Shown: piece by piece, positions 54,141 to 62,198 of the stretch
Position numbering within the stretch: the stretch's first letter is position 1
Layout: each line of letters begins with the position of its first letter
DNA from: Bacteroidales bacterium UBA5833
GTDB lineage: Bacteria; Bacteroidota; Bacteroidia; Bacteroidales; Lentimicrobiaceae
Length of the DNA: 64,000 nt
Direction of reading: 5' to 3'
Assembly (NCBI GenBank): GCA_002433025.1
Contig: DJGZ01000063.1
Span: 62,001-126,000, forward strand
Program-made: the position numbers and the translations under genes
The notes under the pieces: generated by a model
What the model saw: only the letters and a program-made list of their open reading frames with translations
What the model was told of the DNA's origin: nothing
The model's database searches: none

Positions 54141-54671
54141 ATGCGCGTTGCACGAATTCAAAAAGCAGAAAAGCCTGTCAATGGTGAAGTTCCTGACCTG
54201 AACCTGCTGAACCCGCTTATAGAGAAATACAAAGGACGCAAGGGGAATATGATCCCCCTGCTTCAGGGAGCCCAGAACATTTATGGTTATATCCCCAAGC
54301 AGGCCTTTGAAAAAATTTCAGCGGATACAGGTTTAAGCCTCAGCGAGATGTATGGCGTGGCAACATTCTATGCACAGTTCAGGCTGAAACCCGTCGGAAA
54401 ACACATTATAAAGGTTTGTCACGGGACAGCCTGCCATGTTCAGAATGCCAATTCCATTACCGATGCCATTCAGGATTCCTTAAAAATAAAGGATACAGAA
54501 ACAACCGAAGACGGTCTGTTTACGCTCGAATCCGTAGCCTGTCTCGGATGTTGCTCCCTGGCGCCGGTGATGATGATCGGTGAAGACACCTTCGGAAAAC
54601 TCACCGGGAAAGACGCGGTGAAGATTATCAAGGAAATCAGGTTAAAGGAAAACCGGCAGGAAGAAAAATAA
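54141..54671 (+). CDS. NuoE-like 2Fe-2S subunit, StnA-type
   Basis: 176 residues of the 24-kDa thioredoxin-like ferredoxin family. The N-terminal helical part has KGRKGNMIPLLQGAQNIYGY. The [2Fe-2S] ligands are the cysteines in VCHGTACHVQNA (about 93-98) and ACLGCCSLAPVM (about 134-138), with the family's ATFYAQFRLKPVGKH segment between. In NADH-linked complexes it relays electrons to the NuoF-like subunit, here encoded 34 bp downstream. It is the first gene of a three-gene operon. Confidence 0.92.
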   Translation: MRVARIQKAEKPVNGEVPDLNLLNPLIEKYKGRKGNMIPLLQGAQNIYGYIPKQAFEKISADTGLSLSEMYGVATFYAQFRLKPVGKHIIKVCHGTACHVQNANSITDAIQDSLKIKDTETTEDGLFTLESVACLGCCSLAPVMMIGEDTFGKLTGKDAVKIIKEIRLKENRQEEK

Positions 54672-54705
54672 ACCACTGGATTCATATTGCTTTACATCAC
54701 GATAT

Positions 54706-56484
54706 ATGAGTAAAACACAGGTAATTGTAGGATTGGGCAGTTGCGGCATCGCAGCCGGGGCCGGCAAGACCTACAACAAAATCAAGGCATTGAAAGAAGC
54801 CGAAAATCTGGACTTCGAATTGAAGAAAACCAGTTGCGTAGGCATGTGCTACCGCGAGCCACTGGTTGAAATCGTGGACAGCACAGGGACGTACCTTTAT
54901 GGCGAGATTGATGAGGACAGGGTATTTGAGATTATCGACAAGCATATTGTCCAGGGAAGTCCGGTAAAAGAATATGTTGTACAGTCGGATCTTTTTAAAA
55001 CGCCTGAAAATGAATTTCTTGACGAACAGGTAAAAATAGTGCTGCGTAATTGCGGACATATGGACCCCGAGAGCATTGAGGAATACCAGGCCCGTCAGGG
55101 ATATGCCGCCATCCGCAAAATTGCCGGAGAGCAGATTTCAGGGGCGGATGTAATCCAGAAGGTGCTTGATTCCGGAATCAGGGGCCGCGGTGGCGGAGGG
55201 TTTCCCACCGGCATGAAATGGCGGTTCGCCGCCGGCAATCCTTCCGATGAAAAATTCATCATCTGTAATGCCGACGAAGGCGATCCGGGAGCCTTTATGG
55301 ACCGTTCCGTATTGGAAGGGGACCCGCATTCCGTGCTCGAAGGCATGATTATCGGCGCTTATGCCATCGGCGCCACCGAAGGTGTCATTTATTGCAGGGC
55401 GGAGTATCCGCTGGCCATCAAGCGGCTCAACATCGCCCTTGACCAGGCCCGCGAACATGGCTACCTGGGTAAAAACATCCTTGGAATCAAAGGATTTAAC
55501 TTCGACATACACATCAAAGAAGGGGCGGGCGCTTTTGTCTGCGGTGAGGAAACTGCCCTGATTGCATCGGTGGAAGGCGAGCGCGGGATGCCCCGGAAAC
55601 GCCCTCCTTTCCCGGCTGCTTCAGGATTGTGGCGCAAGCCCACCAACATCAACAATGTTGAGACTTACGCCAATATCCCCTGGATCATCCTCAACGGTCC
55701 GGAAGCCTATGCAAAATACGGCACCGAAAAAAGCAAGGGCACCAAGGTGTTTGCCCTCGCAGGAAAAATCAGGCGTTCAGGCCTCGTTGAAGTCCCGATG
55801 GGCATCACCATCAGGGATGTAATCTTTAAGCTGGGCGGGGGAATCAAGGATAACAAAAAATTCAAGGCCGTTCAGATGGGAGGTCCCTCAGGCGGGTGTA
55901 TTCCCGAATACCTGGCAGACACCATCGTGGATTACGATTCGGTGAATGCCACAGGCGCCATCATGGGATCCGGCGGTATGGTCGTGATGGATGAAACCAC
56001 CTGCATGATTGATGTGGCCAAGTTCTTCCTTGATTTTACCCAGAAGGAAAGTTGCGGAAAATGCACTTTCTGCCGTATAGGAACGAAACGCATGCTTGAA
56101 ATCCTGAACCGCATCACCGAAGGAGAAGGCAGGGATGGTGACATCGAACTGCTTGAAGAACTTGCCTACCAGATCAAAGACACTTCGCTTTGCGGACTCG
56201 GACAGACAGCTCCGAACCCCGTGCTCACCACCATCCGTTATTTCCGCGATGAATATGAAGCACATATTTATCACAAAAAATGTCCTGCCAAGGTCTGCAA
56301 GAAATTGCTGACGTATGAGGTAGATCCGGAAAAATGCACCGGATGCACGGTTTGTGCCAAAAACTGCCCGACCCATGCCATCGATGGTGACAGGAAGCAG
56401 ATTCATTTCATCCGCCAGGATGCCTGTATCCGATGCGGCGAGTGCTTCTCGAGATGTAAATTCGACGCCATCAAAATCTACTGA
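54706..56484 (+). CDS. NuoF-like NADH- and FMN-binding subunit, StnB/HydB-type
   Basis: 592 residues. An N-terminal ferredoxin-like domain (C13, C44, C48; KKTSCVGMCYREPLVEI) precedes the NuoF core: FMN/NADH site GRGGGGFPTGMKWRFA (about 161-176), CNADEGDPGAFMDRS, EGAGAFVCGEETALIASVEG, then the [4Fe-4S] ligands ESCGKCTFCRIGT and CGLGQTAPNP. A C-terminal 2x[4Fe-4S] ferredoxin domain follows (CTGCTVCAKNCP and CIRCGECFSRCK, about 545-585). This composition is shared with HydB and StnB, where it forms the flavin-based bifurcating core and exchanges electrons with NADH and ferredoxin. Cytoplasmic. Confidence 0.92.
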   Translation: MSKTQVIVGLGSCGIAAGAGKTYNKIKALKEAENLDFELKKTSCVGMCYREPLVEIVDSTGTYLYGEIDEDRVFEIIDKHIVQGSPVKEYVVQSDLFKTPENEFLDEQVKIVLRNCGHMDPESIEEYQARQGYAAIRKIAGEQISGADVIQKVLDSGIRGRGGGGFPTGMKWRFAAGNPSDEKFIICNADEGDPGAFMDRSVLEGDPHSVLEGMIIGAYAIGATEGVIYCRAEYPLAIKRLNIALDQAREHGYLGKNILGIKGFNFDIHIKEGAGAFVCGEETALIASVEGERGMPRKRPPFPAASGLWRKPTNINNVETYANIPWIILNGPEAYAKYGTEKSKGTKVFALAGKIRRSGLVEVPMGITIRDVIFKLGGGIKDNKKFKAVQMGGPSGGCIPEYLADTIVDYDSVNATGAIMGSGGMVVMDETTCMIDVAKFFLDFTQKESCGKCTFCRIGTKRMLEILNRITEGEGRDGDIELLEELAYQIKDTSLCGLGQTAPNPVLTTIRYFRDEYEAHIYHKKCPAKVCKKLLTYEVDPEKCTGCTVCAKNCPTHAIDGDRKQIHFIRQDACIRCGECFSRCKFDAIKIY

Positions 56485-56517
56485 ACCGGCTATTTTTAAT
56501 AAAAGCAAGAGAATCCA

Positions 56518-59500
56518 ATGAAGAATAAAGTCAATATCATTATAAACGATCAGTTGGCAAAGGGTTACGAAGGTGAAACCATACTTTCCGCAGCCCGCAG
56601 GCTGGGCATTGAAATTCCAACCCTTTGCGACGATCCCCGGCTTGAGCCTTTTACATCCTGCTATGTTTGCGTGGTAGAGGTTGACGGGATGCGTGGCATG
56701 CAGCCATCCTGTTCCACACGCATCGCCGAAGGCATGAAGATCAGCACCCACAGCGAAAAGGTGCTGAAGGCGCGAAAAACAGCCCTGGAGCTGATGCTCA
56801 GCAACCATTATGCCGACTGCACTGGTCCATGTAAACAAACATGTCCGGCAGGCGTGGATGTTCAGGGCTATATATCACTGATAGAAAAGGGATTATATAA
56901 TGATGCCATAGCAGTTATCAAGGAAACAAACCCGCTGCCGGCCATCTGCGGACGCGTATGTGTGCGCCCCTGCGAAGTAGCCTGCCGCCGCAACCTGCTC
57001 GACGAGGGTGCGCCCGTTGGCATTGACTACCTGAAAAGGTTTGCTTCCGACATCGACCTCGATTCACCAAATAAATTCAAACCGCACATTCATCCCGACA
57101 CCGGAAAACGCGTTGCCGTTATCGGTGCAGGGCCGGGCGGACTTTCAGCAGCATTTTTCCTGAGAAAAGAAGGACATGCGGTGGATATTTATGAGGCCAG
57201 CCCCGCTCCCGGCGGGTGGCTCAGGTATGGCATCCCCGAATACCGCCTTCCCAACGACCTGCTCCAGCGTGAAGTGGATAATATCACTGAAATGGGCGTG
57301 AATATTCACTATAATAAACGGCTTGGTGATAACATCAGCCACAAGGACCTCAAGCTAAAATACAACGCAACCATACTTGCCATCGGCTCTCAGAAAGGCA
57401 CCGGGATAGGTTGTGAAGGCGATGATGCAGACGGCGTATTTGCCGGCACCGATTTTCTGAAAGCGCTGGAGTTAAACAAATCCGACAAACCGGATTTCAC
57501 CGGGAAAACCGTGGTAGTTGTCGGAGGCGGCAATACTGCCATGGACTGCTGCCGCACTTCGCGCCGGCTCGGAGCTTCAAAAGTTTATGTAATATACCGC
57601 CGCACCGAAAAGGAGATGCCGGCCAATCCGATCGAGATCCACGAATCAAAGCTGGAAGGCGTAGAGTATATGTTCCTGACGCTGCCGCTGAAAGTTAAAA
57701 AAGATGAAAAGGGTCACATTAAAGGAATGATCTGCATCCGTATGGAGCTGGGCGAACCAGACGCTTCGGGCAGACGCAGACCGGTACCTGTCCCCGACAG
57801 CGAATTTGAGATTGACGTGGATATCGCCCTGGCGGCGATCGGTCAGAAAACCGATATACATTTCCTGAATGACATCAATTCGAATGAAACCACGGGTCAG
57901 CTTGCTGCAAACAAGTGGGGAGATCTTGATGCCGATAAAAACACCCTTCAGACGGGCATCCCTTCAATGTTTGCTGCAGGCGACGGGGTTACCGGCCCGG
58001 CTACCCTGATACAGGCCATTGCCCAGGCCCGGATAGCGGCGCTGAGTTGTCATCAGTACCTTACCGGTCAGCCGGTGAAGCCGCGCAAAAAAGAGTTTAT
58101 CAGCAAACGGGAAAATTTCAGAGAGCAAACTCCGGCTGATTTTGCCGGAAAGTTCGCTCGTCAGCTCAGGCATGAAATGCCGGTGCTGGATCCTGATCAG
58201 CGCAATAACTTTAAGGAAGTTGAGTTGGGTTATGAAAACGAAACGGTTGCCAGGCAGGAAGCTGCCCGTTGCCTCGAGTGCGGCTGCACCGCCTATTTTG
58301 ACTGCGATCTGAAAAAATATTCCACTGAATACGAGGCGGAACAAAAGCACTTCGAAGGTGAACATCGCGAGTATGAGGTGGATTTCAGACATCCGTACAT
58401 TGAAATTGACAACAACAAGTGCATACTCTGCGCCCGATGCGTGAGAATCTGCCACGAGGTAGTCGGCGCCAACGCCCTGGGCCTTGTAAACCGGGGATTC
58501 GACACCTTTGTGGCACCAAGCATGGGCAATTCGCTGAGCGATACTCAATGTGAATCATGCGGGCTTTGCCTTTCCACATGCCCTACCGGCGCCCTCTCCG
58601 AAAATAAACTCTTCAAACCCGGACCGGTAAAGACAGAAAGTTTCAGCACCATCTGTAACTACTGTTCGGTCGGATGCACCCTCGAAATCCATCACCGCAA
58701 CGGTTTTGTGATGGAAGTAAAAGGAAAGGAGGGCCTTGTAAACCAGGACGGGAACATCTGCAGGTACGGAAAATTTGGCTATCAGCACCTGAATGATAAA
58801 AGCCGGCTTACCGTTCCGATGCTGAAAAAAAATGGGAAACATGTGCCCATTGAATGGGACGAGGCATTTGAAATCCTGGAGGCAAAGATCAGGTCATCTG
58901 TGCCGGGGGAATCTGCATTTTTTGCCGGGGCCCGCCTTACCAATGAGGAACAATACCTGGTGCAGAAACTGGCGCGCGCTGGTGCAAAAACCAACAACAT
59001 CGGAAGTTTCCATTACCTGGGTCGAGGCACAGGGTATACAAAGCTTACAAAAGCCAACCTGCCTTTCCCCGAGCTTACTGAATCGAGCCGCGTTTACCTG
59101 CTGGGAGCAGAAGTGAGCAGTGACAATGCCGTTGCCGGTTTTATGATCTGGAATAACCGGAAGATGAAAGGTATTCCGGTGGAGGTAATCACTGCGCTTG
59201 ACAAAAGTACTTCGGAGCATAAAGCCGATAATATTATCAGGATAAAATCCTATTACCACTTCGTGAAAGCAGTGAACCATTATCTGCTTACACATAAACT
59301 GGAGAATCAACTCTTTATAAGAGACCTGATCGATAATTTCGAGGAGTACAAAACCCATACGCTGCATGAATCATTTTCAGATCTGGCAAAGGCATCGGGT
59401 GTTGACCGCGAAGAAACCATCATCCGGTTTGCGGTAGATTACAACAATGAAAAAGCGGCGGTTATTGTTTTTTCCGAAAAGGAGTTATCAGGCCGTACCT

Positions 59501-60222
59501 GTTCCGAAATCTTCAACCTTGCCTGCATCACCGGCAAACACGGGAAAACCGGCAGCGGACTGATGCTGCTGAAAGAAAAAAACAACAGCCATGGCCTGCA
59601 CGACATGGGCGTAATGTCAAACCTGGGGCCCGGAGCCTGCGACTGGGAGGACCCCATTCTCAGACAAACCTTTGAACACAGCTGGAACTGCGGGGAACTG
59701 CCATCGGGAAACGGTTGCACCCTGCATGATATGCGCAGTGGCAAATACAAAAACCTGTTTATATTCGGCGAAGATCCTGCGGGATGCGCCATAAATCAGG
59801 ACGAAGTCAGGAATTGGTTTTCCAAAGCCGGATTCGTAATGGTGCAGGATTATTTCATGACCGAGACGGCAAAAATGGCTGACCTTGTATTACCTGCTTC
59901 CCTACCCTGGGAGACAGGTGGCACCTTTACCAACAGTCAGAAGGTGATCCAGAAAATCGACAAGGCTTCAGAACCTGTGATACAATGCGAAGGCTGGAAA
60001 CAAACCGATATGTTGCTATCGCGGCTGGGCCTGGGTACTTTCGAAACGGTTGACGACATCATTTTCGAAGTCGCTTCGCTGCTGCCAAAGTATTGCACCA
60101 GCAGTAAACTACGGTTCAGGATAACGGAAGAGGACAACTTTAACCCTATGTTCAGGCATGGGTGTGATGCTGTGAACAGAAGATTCGACCTGGAATTTGA
60201 GAAGGCATTTTCAGAATCATAA
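56518..60222 (+). CDS. StnC-type fusion: 2Fe-2S, GltD-like NADPH domain, ferredoxin domains and Cys/Sec-less molybdopterin-like domain
   Basis: 1234 residues. In order: a [2Fe-2S] domain (1-85; IPTLCDDPRLEPFTSCYVC); GltD-type [4Fe-4S] ligands (HYADCTGPCKQTCPAG; CGRVCVRPCEVACRR); FAD site GAGPGGLSAAFF (about 203) and NADPH site VVVVGGGNTAMDCC (about 333); a CLECGC segment (about 585); two [4Fe-4S] clusters (CILCARCVRIC from about 635; CESCGLCLSTCP); the molybdopterin-family cluster ICNYCSVGCTL (about 712); and a molybdopterin oxidoreductase-like domain (about 740-1200). Where formate dehydrogenases carry the CARxCH/CARxUH ligand, this has NNIGSFHYLGRG (about 825), so no Mo/W ligand is apparent. 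Domain content matches StnC of NADH/Fd:NADP+ electron-bifurcating transhydrogenase. Formate dehydrogenase is judged unlikely. Confidence 0.85.
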   Translation: MKNKVNIIINDQLAKGYEGETILSAARRLGIEIPTLCDDPRLEPFTSCYVCVVEVDGMRGMQPSCSTRIAEGMKISTHSEKVLKARKTALELMLSNHYADCTGPCKQTCPAGVDVQGYISLIEKGLYNDAIAVIKETNPLPAICGRVCVRPCEVACRRNLLDEGAPVGIDYLKRFASDIDLDSPNKFKPHIHPDTGKRVAVIGAGPGGLSAAFFLRKEGHAVDIYEASPAPGGWLRYGIPEYRLPNDLLQREVDNITEMGVNIHYNKRLGDNISHKDLKLKYNATILAIGSQKGTGIGCEGDDADGVFAGTDFLKALELNKSDKPDFTGKTVVVVGGGNTAMDCCRTSRRLGASKVYVIYRRTEKEMPANPIEIHESKLEGVEYMFLTLPLKVKKDEKGHIKGMICIRMELGEPDASGRRRPVPVPDSEFEIDVDIALAAIGQKTDIHFLNDINSNETTGQLAANKWGDLDADKNTLQTGIPSMFAAGDGVTGPATLIQAIAQARIAALSCHQYLTGQPVKPRKKEFISKRENFREQTPADFAGKFARQLRHEMPVLDPDQRNNFKEVELGYENETVARQEAARCLECGCTAYFDCDLKKYSTEYEAEQKHFEGEHREYEVDFRHPYIEIDNNKCILCARCVRICHEVVGANALGLVNRGFDTFVAPSMGNSLSDTQCESCGLCLSTCPTGALSENKLFKPGPVKTESFSTICNYCSVGCTLEIHHRNGFVMEVKGKEGLVNQDGNICRYGKFGYQHLNDKSRLTVPMLKKNGKHVPIEWDEAFEILEAKIRSSVPGESAFFAGARLTNEEQYLVQKLARAGAKTNNIGSFHYLGRGTGYTKLTKANLPFPELTESSRVYLLGAEVSSDNAVAGFMIWNNRKMKGIPVEVITALDKSTSEHKADNIIRIKSYYHFVKAVNHYLLTHKLENQLFIRDLIDNFEEYKTHTLHESFSDLAKASGVDREETIIRFAVDYNNEKAAVIVFSEKELSGRTCSEIFNLACITGKHGKTGSGLMLLKEKNNSHGLHDMGVMSNLGPGACDWEDPILRQTFEHSWNCGELPSGNGCTLHDMRSGKYKNLFIFGEDPAGCAINQDEVRNWFSKAGFVMVQDYFMTETAKMADLVLPASLPWETGGTFTNSQKVIQKIDKASEPVIQCEGWKQTDMLLSRLGLGTFETVDDIIFEVASLLPKYCTSSKLRFRITEEDNFNPMFRHGCDAVNRRFDLEFEKAFSES

Positions 60223-60268
60223 TGCCTGATCGTATTGATGGAATATTTTCAGCCAGTAAACGGCAGCA

Positions 60269-60877
60269 TTAAGGTATTATAAATTTTCCGGATAATCCGG
60301 CACCGTTCTCATAACGGAGCATGAAAAGGTATATTCCCTTGATAACCGGCTTTCGGGTGAGCGCGATGCGTCTTTGATCAAATATATAACTATCAATGCT
60401 TTTGCCGGAAATATCCAGGATTGACACTTCGCCTTTGCGTCCCGGCGGGTTTTCAACGGATAATTCAGCACCCTGATCTGAATAAAGGATGGTATAACCC
60501 TGATCACCTGCAGGTATGAATTCAACCTCCAGAGCGGTAGTATAACCCGTATTTCCAAGTTCAAGGCGATAGTAATTCCTGGTGTTCGGAACAGGCAGAC
60601 TGTCGGTAAAAGTAAAAGTGACAGAAGTTTCAGGGTTGCCGCAGATACCCGGGATTTCGCCTATCTCGTTGAAAATTATTCCATCTTGCGAGCGCTCAAT
60701 CCGGACTCCTTCGCACAGACTTCCGCTCCGGAAAGTCCATCGAAGGAAGACCGAATTACCCAGCTGATAACCTGAGAAATCCTGAAGTAACGGATGTGGC
60801 TGGGCCCTGCCCGCGGAAGGAAGAACCAGCAAAGCAATTATCACCAGAGGCATCAGGTATTTAACAGGAAAAATCAT
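60269..60877 (-). CDS. Secreted protein with fibronectin-like and T9SS-like C-terminal domain
   Basis: 202 residues with a signal peptide (LMPLVIIALLVLPSAGRAQ). The first half resembles an Ig/fibronectin type III domain (NSVFLRWTFRSGSLCEGVRI, YYRLELGNTGYT), and the C-terminal half (VSILDISGKSIDSYIFDQRR, KGIYLFMLRYENG) a T9SS sorting domain. Ends 47 bp from the convergent end of the large fusion gene. Probably surface-exposed; function unknown. Confidence 0.65.
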   Translation of the reverse strand: MIFPVKYLMPLVIIALLVLPSAGRAQPHPLLQDFSGYQLGNSVFLRWTFRSGSLCEGVRIERSQDGIIFNEIGEIPGICGNPETSVTFTFTDSLPVPNTRNYYRLELGNTGYTTALEVEFIPAGDQGYTILYSDQGAELSVENPPGRKGEVSILDISGKSIDSYIFDQRRIALTRKPVIKGIYLFMLRYENGAGLSGKFIIP

Positions 60878-60962
60878 TTTTCAGCATGTTGTCCATACTG
60901 AAATAACAATAAGGCATTCCCATTGTTTAAAGCATCACGGCATTCAACCGGAGGTAACGCTA

Positions 60963-62000
60963 TTACCGCTGAAACAGTTCAAACCTGAGTTGCCTGATGA
61001 TATTGATGGCTTGGTCAAGCATATTTTCAGTAAAATCGAGGTGAGTGACAAGTCTAACCGATTGCCTGTCGAAATCAATTGAAAGCACGCCTTCTTCCGC
61101 CAGTTTGCCTGAAACCATTGAAGCGGTGAGCGGTTCCTTCACCCTGAAGATTACAATGTTTGTATCCACAGGCAGCACTTCACTCACCCATTGGAGTTGA
61201 TGAAGAGCTTCTCCGAGTTGGCGGGCCCGCCGGTGGTCCTCCTTCAGACGATCAACATGATGGTCAAGCGCATAAATACCGGCAGCGGCCAGATATCCGG
61301 CCTGACGCATACCGCCACCAAACACCTTTCTTACACGTCTTGCCCTGCGGATAAATTCATCATCACCCAGCAACACCGAACCTACCGGAGCACCCAAACC
61401 CTTGGAAAGGCAAACGGAGATGCTGTCGAACAATGCACCGCAATCCTGTGCAGACTGCCCGGTAACAGCCAGGGCATTAAAAATCCGGGCACCGTCAAGG
61501 TGATATTTGAGTCCATTGTTCCGGCATACTTCTCCTATTGCAGCAAGTTCCTGATTGTCGTAAACAGCGCCGCCGCCTTTATTCATGGTGTTCTCGACCT
61601 CCACCATAGCCGTGCGCGGACGATGCAGGTCATCGGGGTTGATATGATCCAATACATCCTGCGCGGTAATCATTCCGCGTTCACCCTCCAACAGACAAAC
61701 CGAAAGCCCGGAGTTCGACATCAATCCGCCTGCTTCATAGTAATAAACGTGTGAAAGCTTGTGCAGAATCACCTCTTCACCTGGCCGGGCATTTACCCGG
61801 GCGGCAATCTGGTTGGTCATGGTACCCGAGGGACAAAAAAGCCCGGCTTCCTTCCCGAAAAGAGCGGCCGCTTTTGCTTCAAGGGCAGCAACGGTAGGGT
61901 CTTCCCCGAAAACATCATCCCCGACCGGGGCCGAAAACATGGCATCAAGCATACCCGGAGTGGGACGGGTAACGGTATCGCTCCGCAAATCAATTTTCAT
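60963..62000 (-). CDS. ltaE: Low-specificity L-threonine aldolase
   Basis: 345 residues from ATG 62000. The upstream TTG (62021) lies within the promoter box and is rejected. The family start IDLRSDTVTRPTPGMLDAMF, DVFGEDPTVAALE and the PLP lysine segment SVCLSKGLGAPVGSVL (about 197) are all present; LFCPSGTMTNQIAARVNAR matches too. The enzyme cleaves L-threonine (or allo-threonine) to glycine and acetaldehyde. Length is typical. Transcribed alone from the box at 62019-62026. Confidence 0.95.
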   Translation of the reverse strand: MKIDLRSDTVTRPTPGMLDAMFSAPVGDDVFGEDPTVAALEAKAAALFGKEAGLFCPSGTMTNQIAARVNARPGEEVILHKLSHVYYYEAGGLMSNSGLSVCLLEGERGMITAQDVLDHINPDDLHRPRTAMVEVENTMNKGGGAVYDNQELAAIGEVCRNNGLKYHLDGARIFNALAVTGQSAQDCGALFDSISVCLSKGLGAPVGSVLLGDDEFIRRARRVRKVFGGGMRQAGYLAAAGIYALDHHVDRLKEDHRRARQLGEALHQLQWVSEVLPVDTNIVIFRVKEPLTASMVSGKLAEEGVLSIDFDRQSVRLVTHLDFTENMLDQAINIIRQLRFELFQR

Positions 62001-62018
62001 TATCTTGAAATTTTCCTG

Positions 62019-62026
62019 CAAAGGTA
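62019..62026 (-). promoter_or_regulatory. -7 box of ltaE
   Basis: TACCTTTG on the minus strand fits TAnnTTTG exactly, 18 nt upstream of the ATG at 62000. It supports ATG over the TTG embedded in it. Confidence 0.5.
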
Positions 62027-62095
62027 AGGGTTGTGAGGATTCCTCACGTCCGGATTAATCCCGGATTCCGACCTAAATTAAATAATTAAAGGAAG

Positions 62096-62139
62096 ATTAA
62101 AAGTAAAAGACCTGTCCGGCACAGCGCCCGCCAGGTCTT
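62096..62139 (-). terminator. Rho-independent terminator of the carboxyltransferase gene
   Basis: On the minus strand AAGACCTG (62139-62132) pairs with CAGGTCTT (62114-62107) across a 17-nt partly GC-rich loop and is followed by TTACTTTT. It is about 60 nt beyond the stop codon. Confidence 0.7.
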
Positions 62140-62198
62140 CCTCCAGTATGTATTGCTCAAACCAGGATAGCAAATTTCTAACTGACTGTTCTTATCTG

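Noticed and set aside
56518..60222. Calling the large fusion an NAD(P)-dependent formate dehydrogenase
   Set aside because: The CARxCH/CARxUH ligand motif is missing, and the GltD-like FAD/NADPH domain plus NuoE/NuoF partners fit a StnC-type subunit better.
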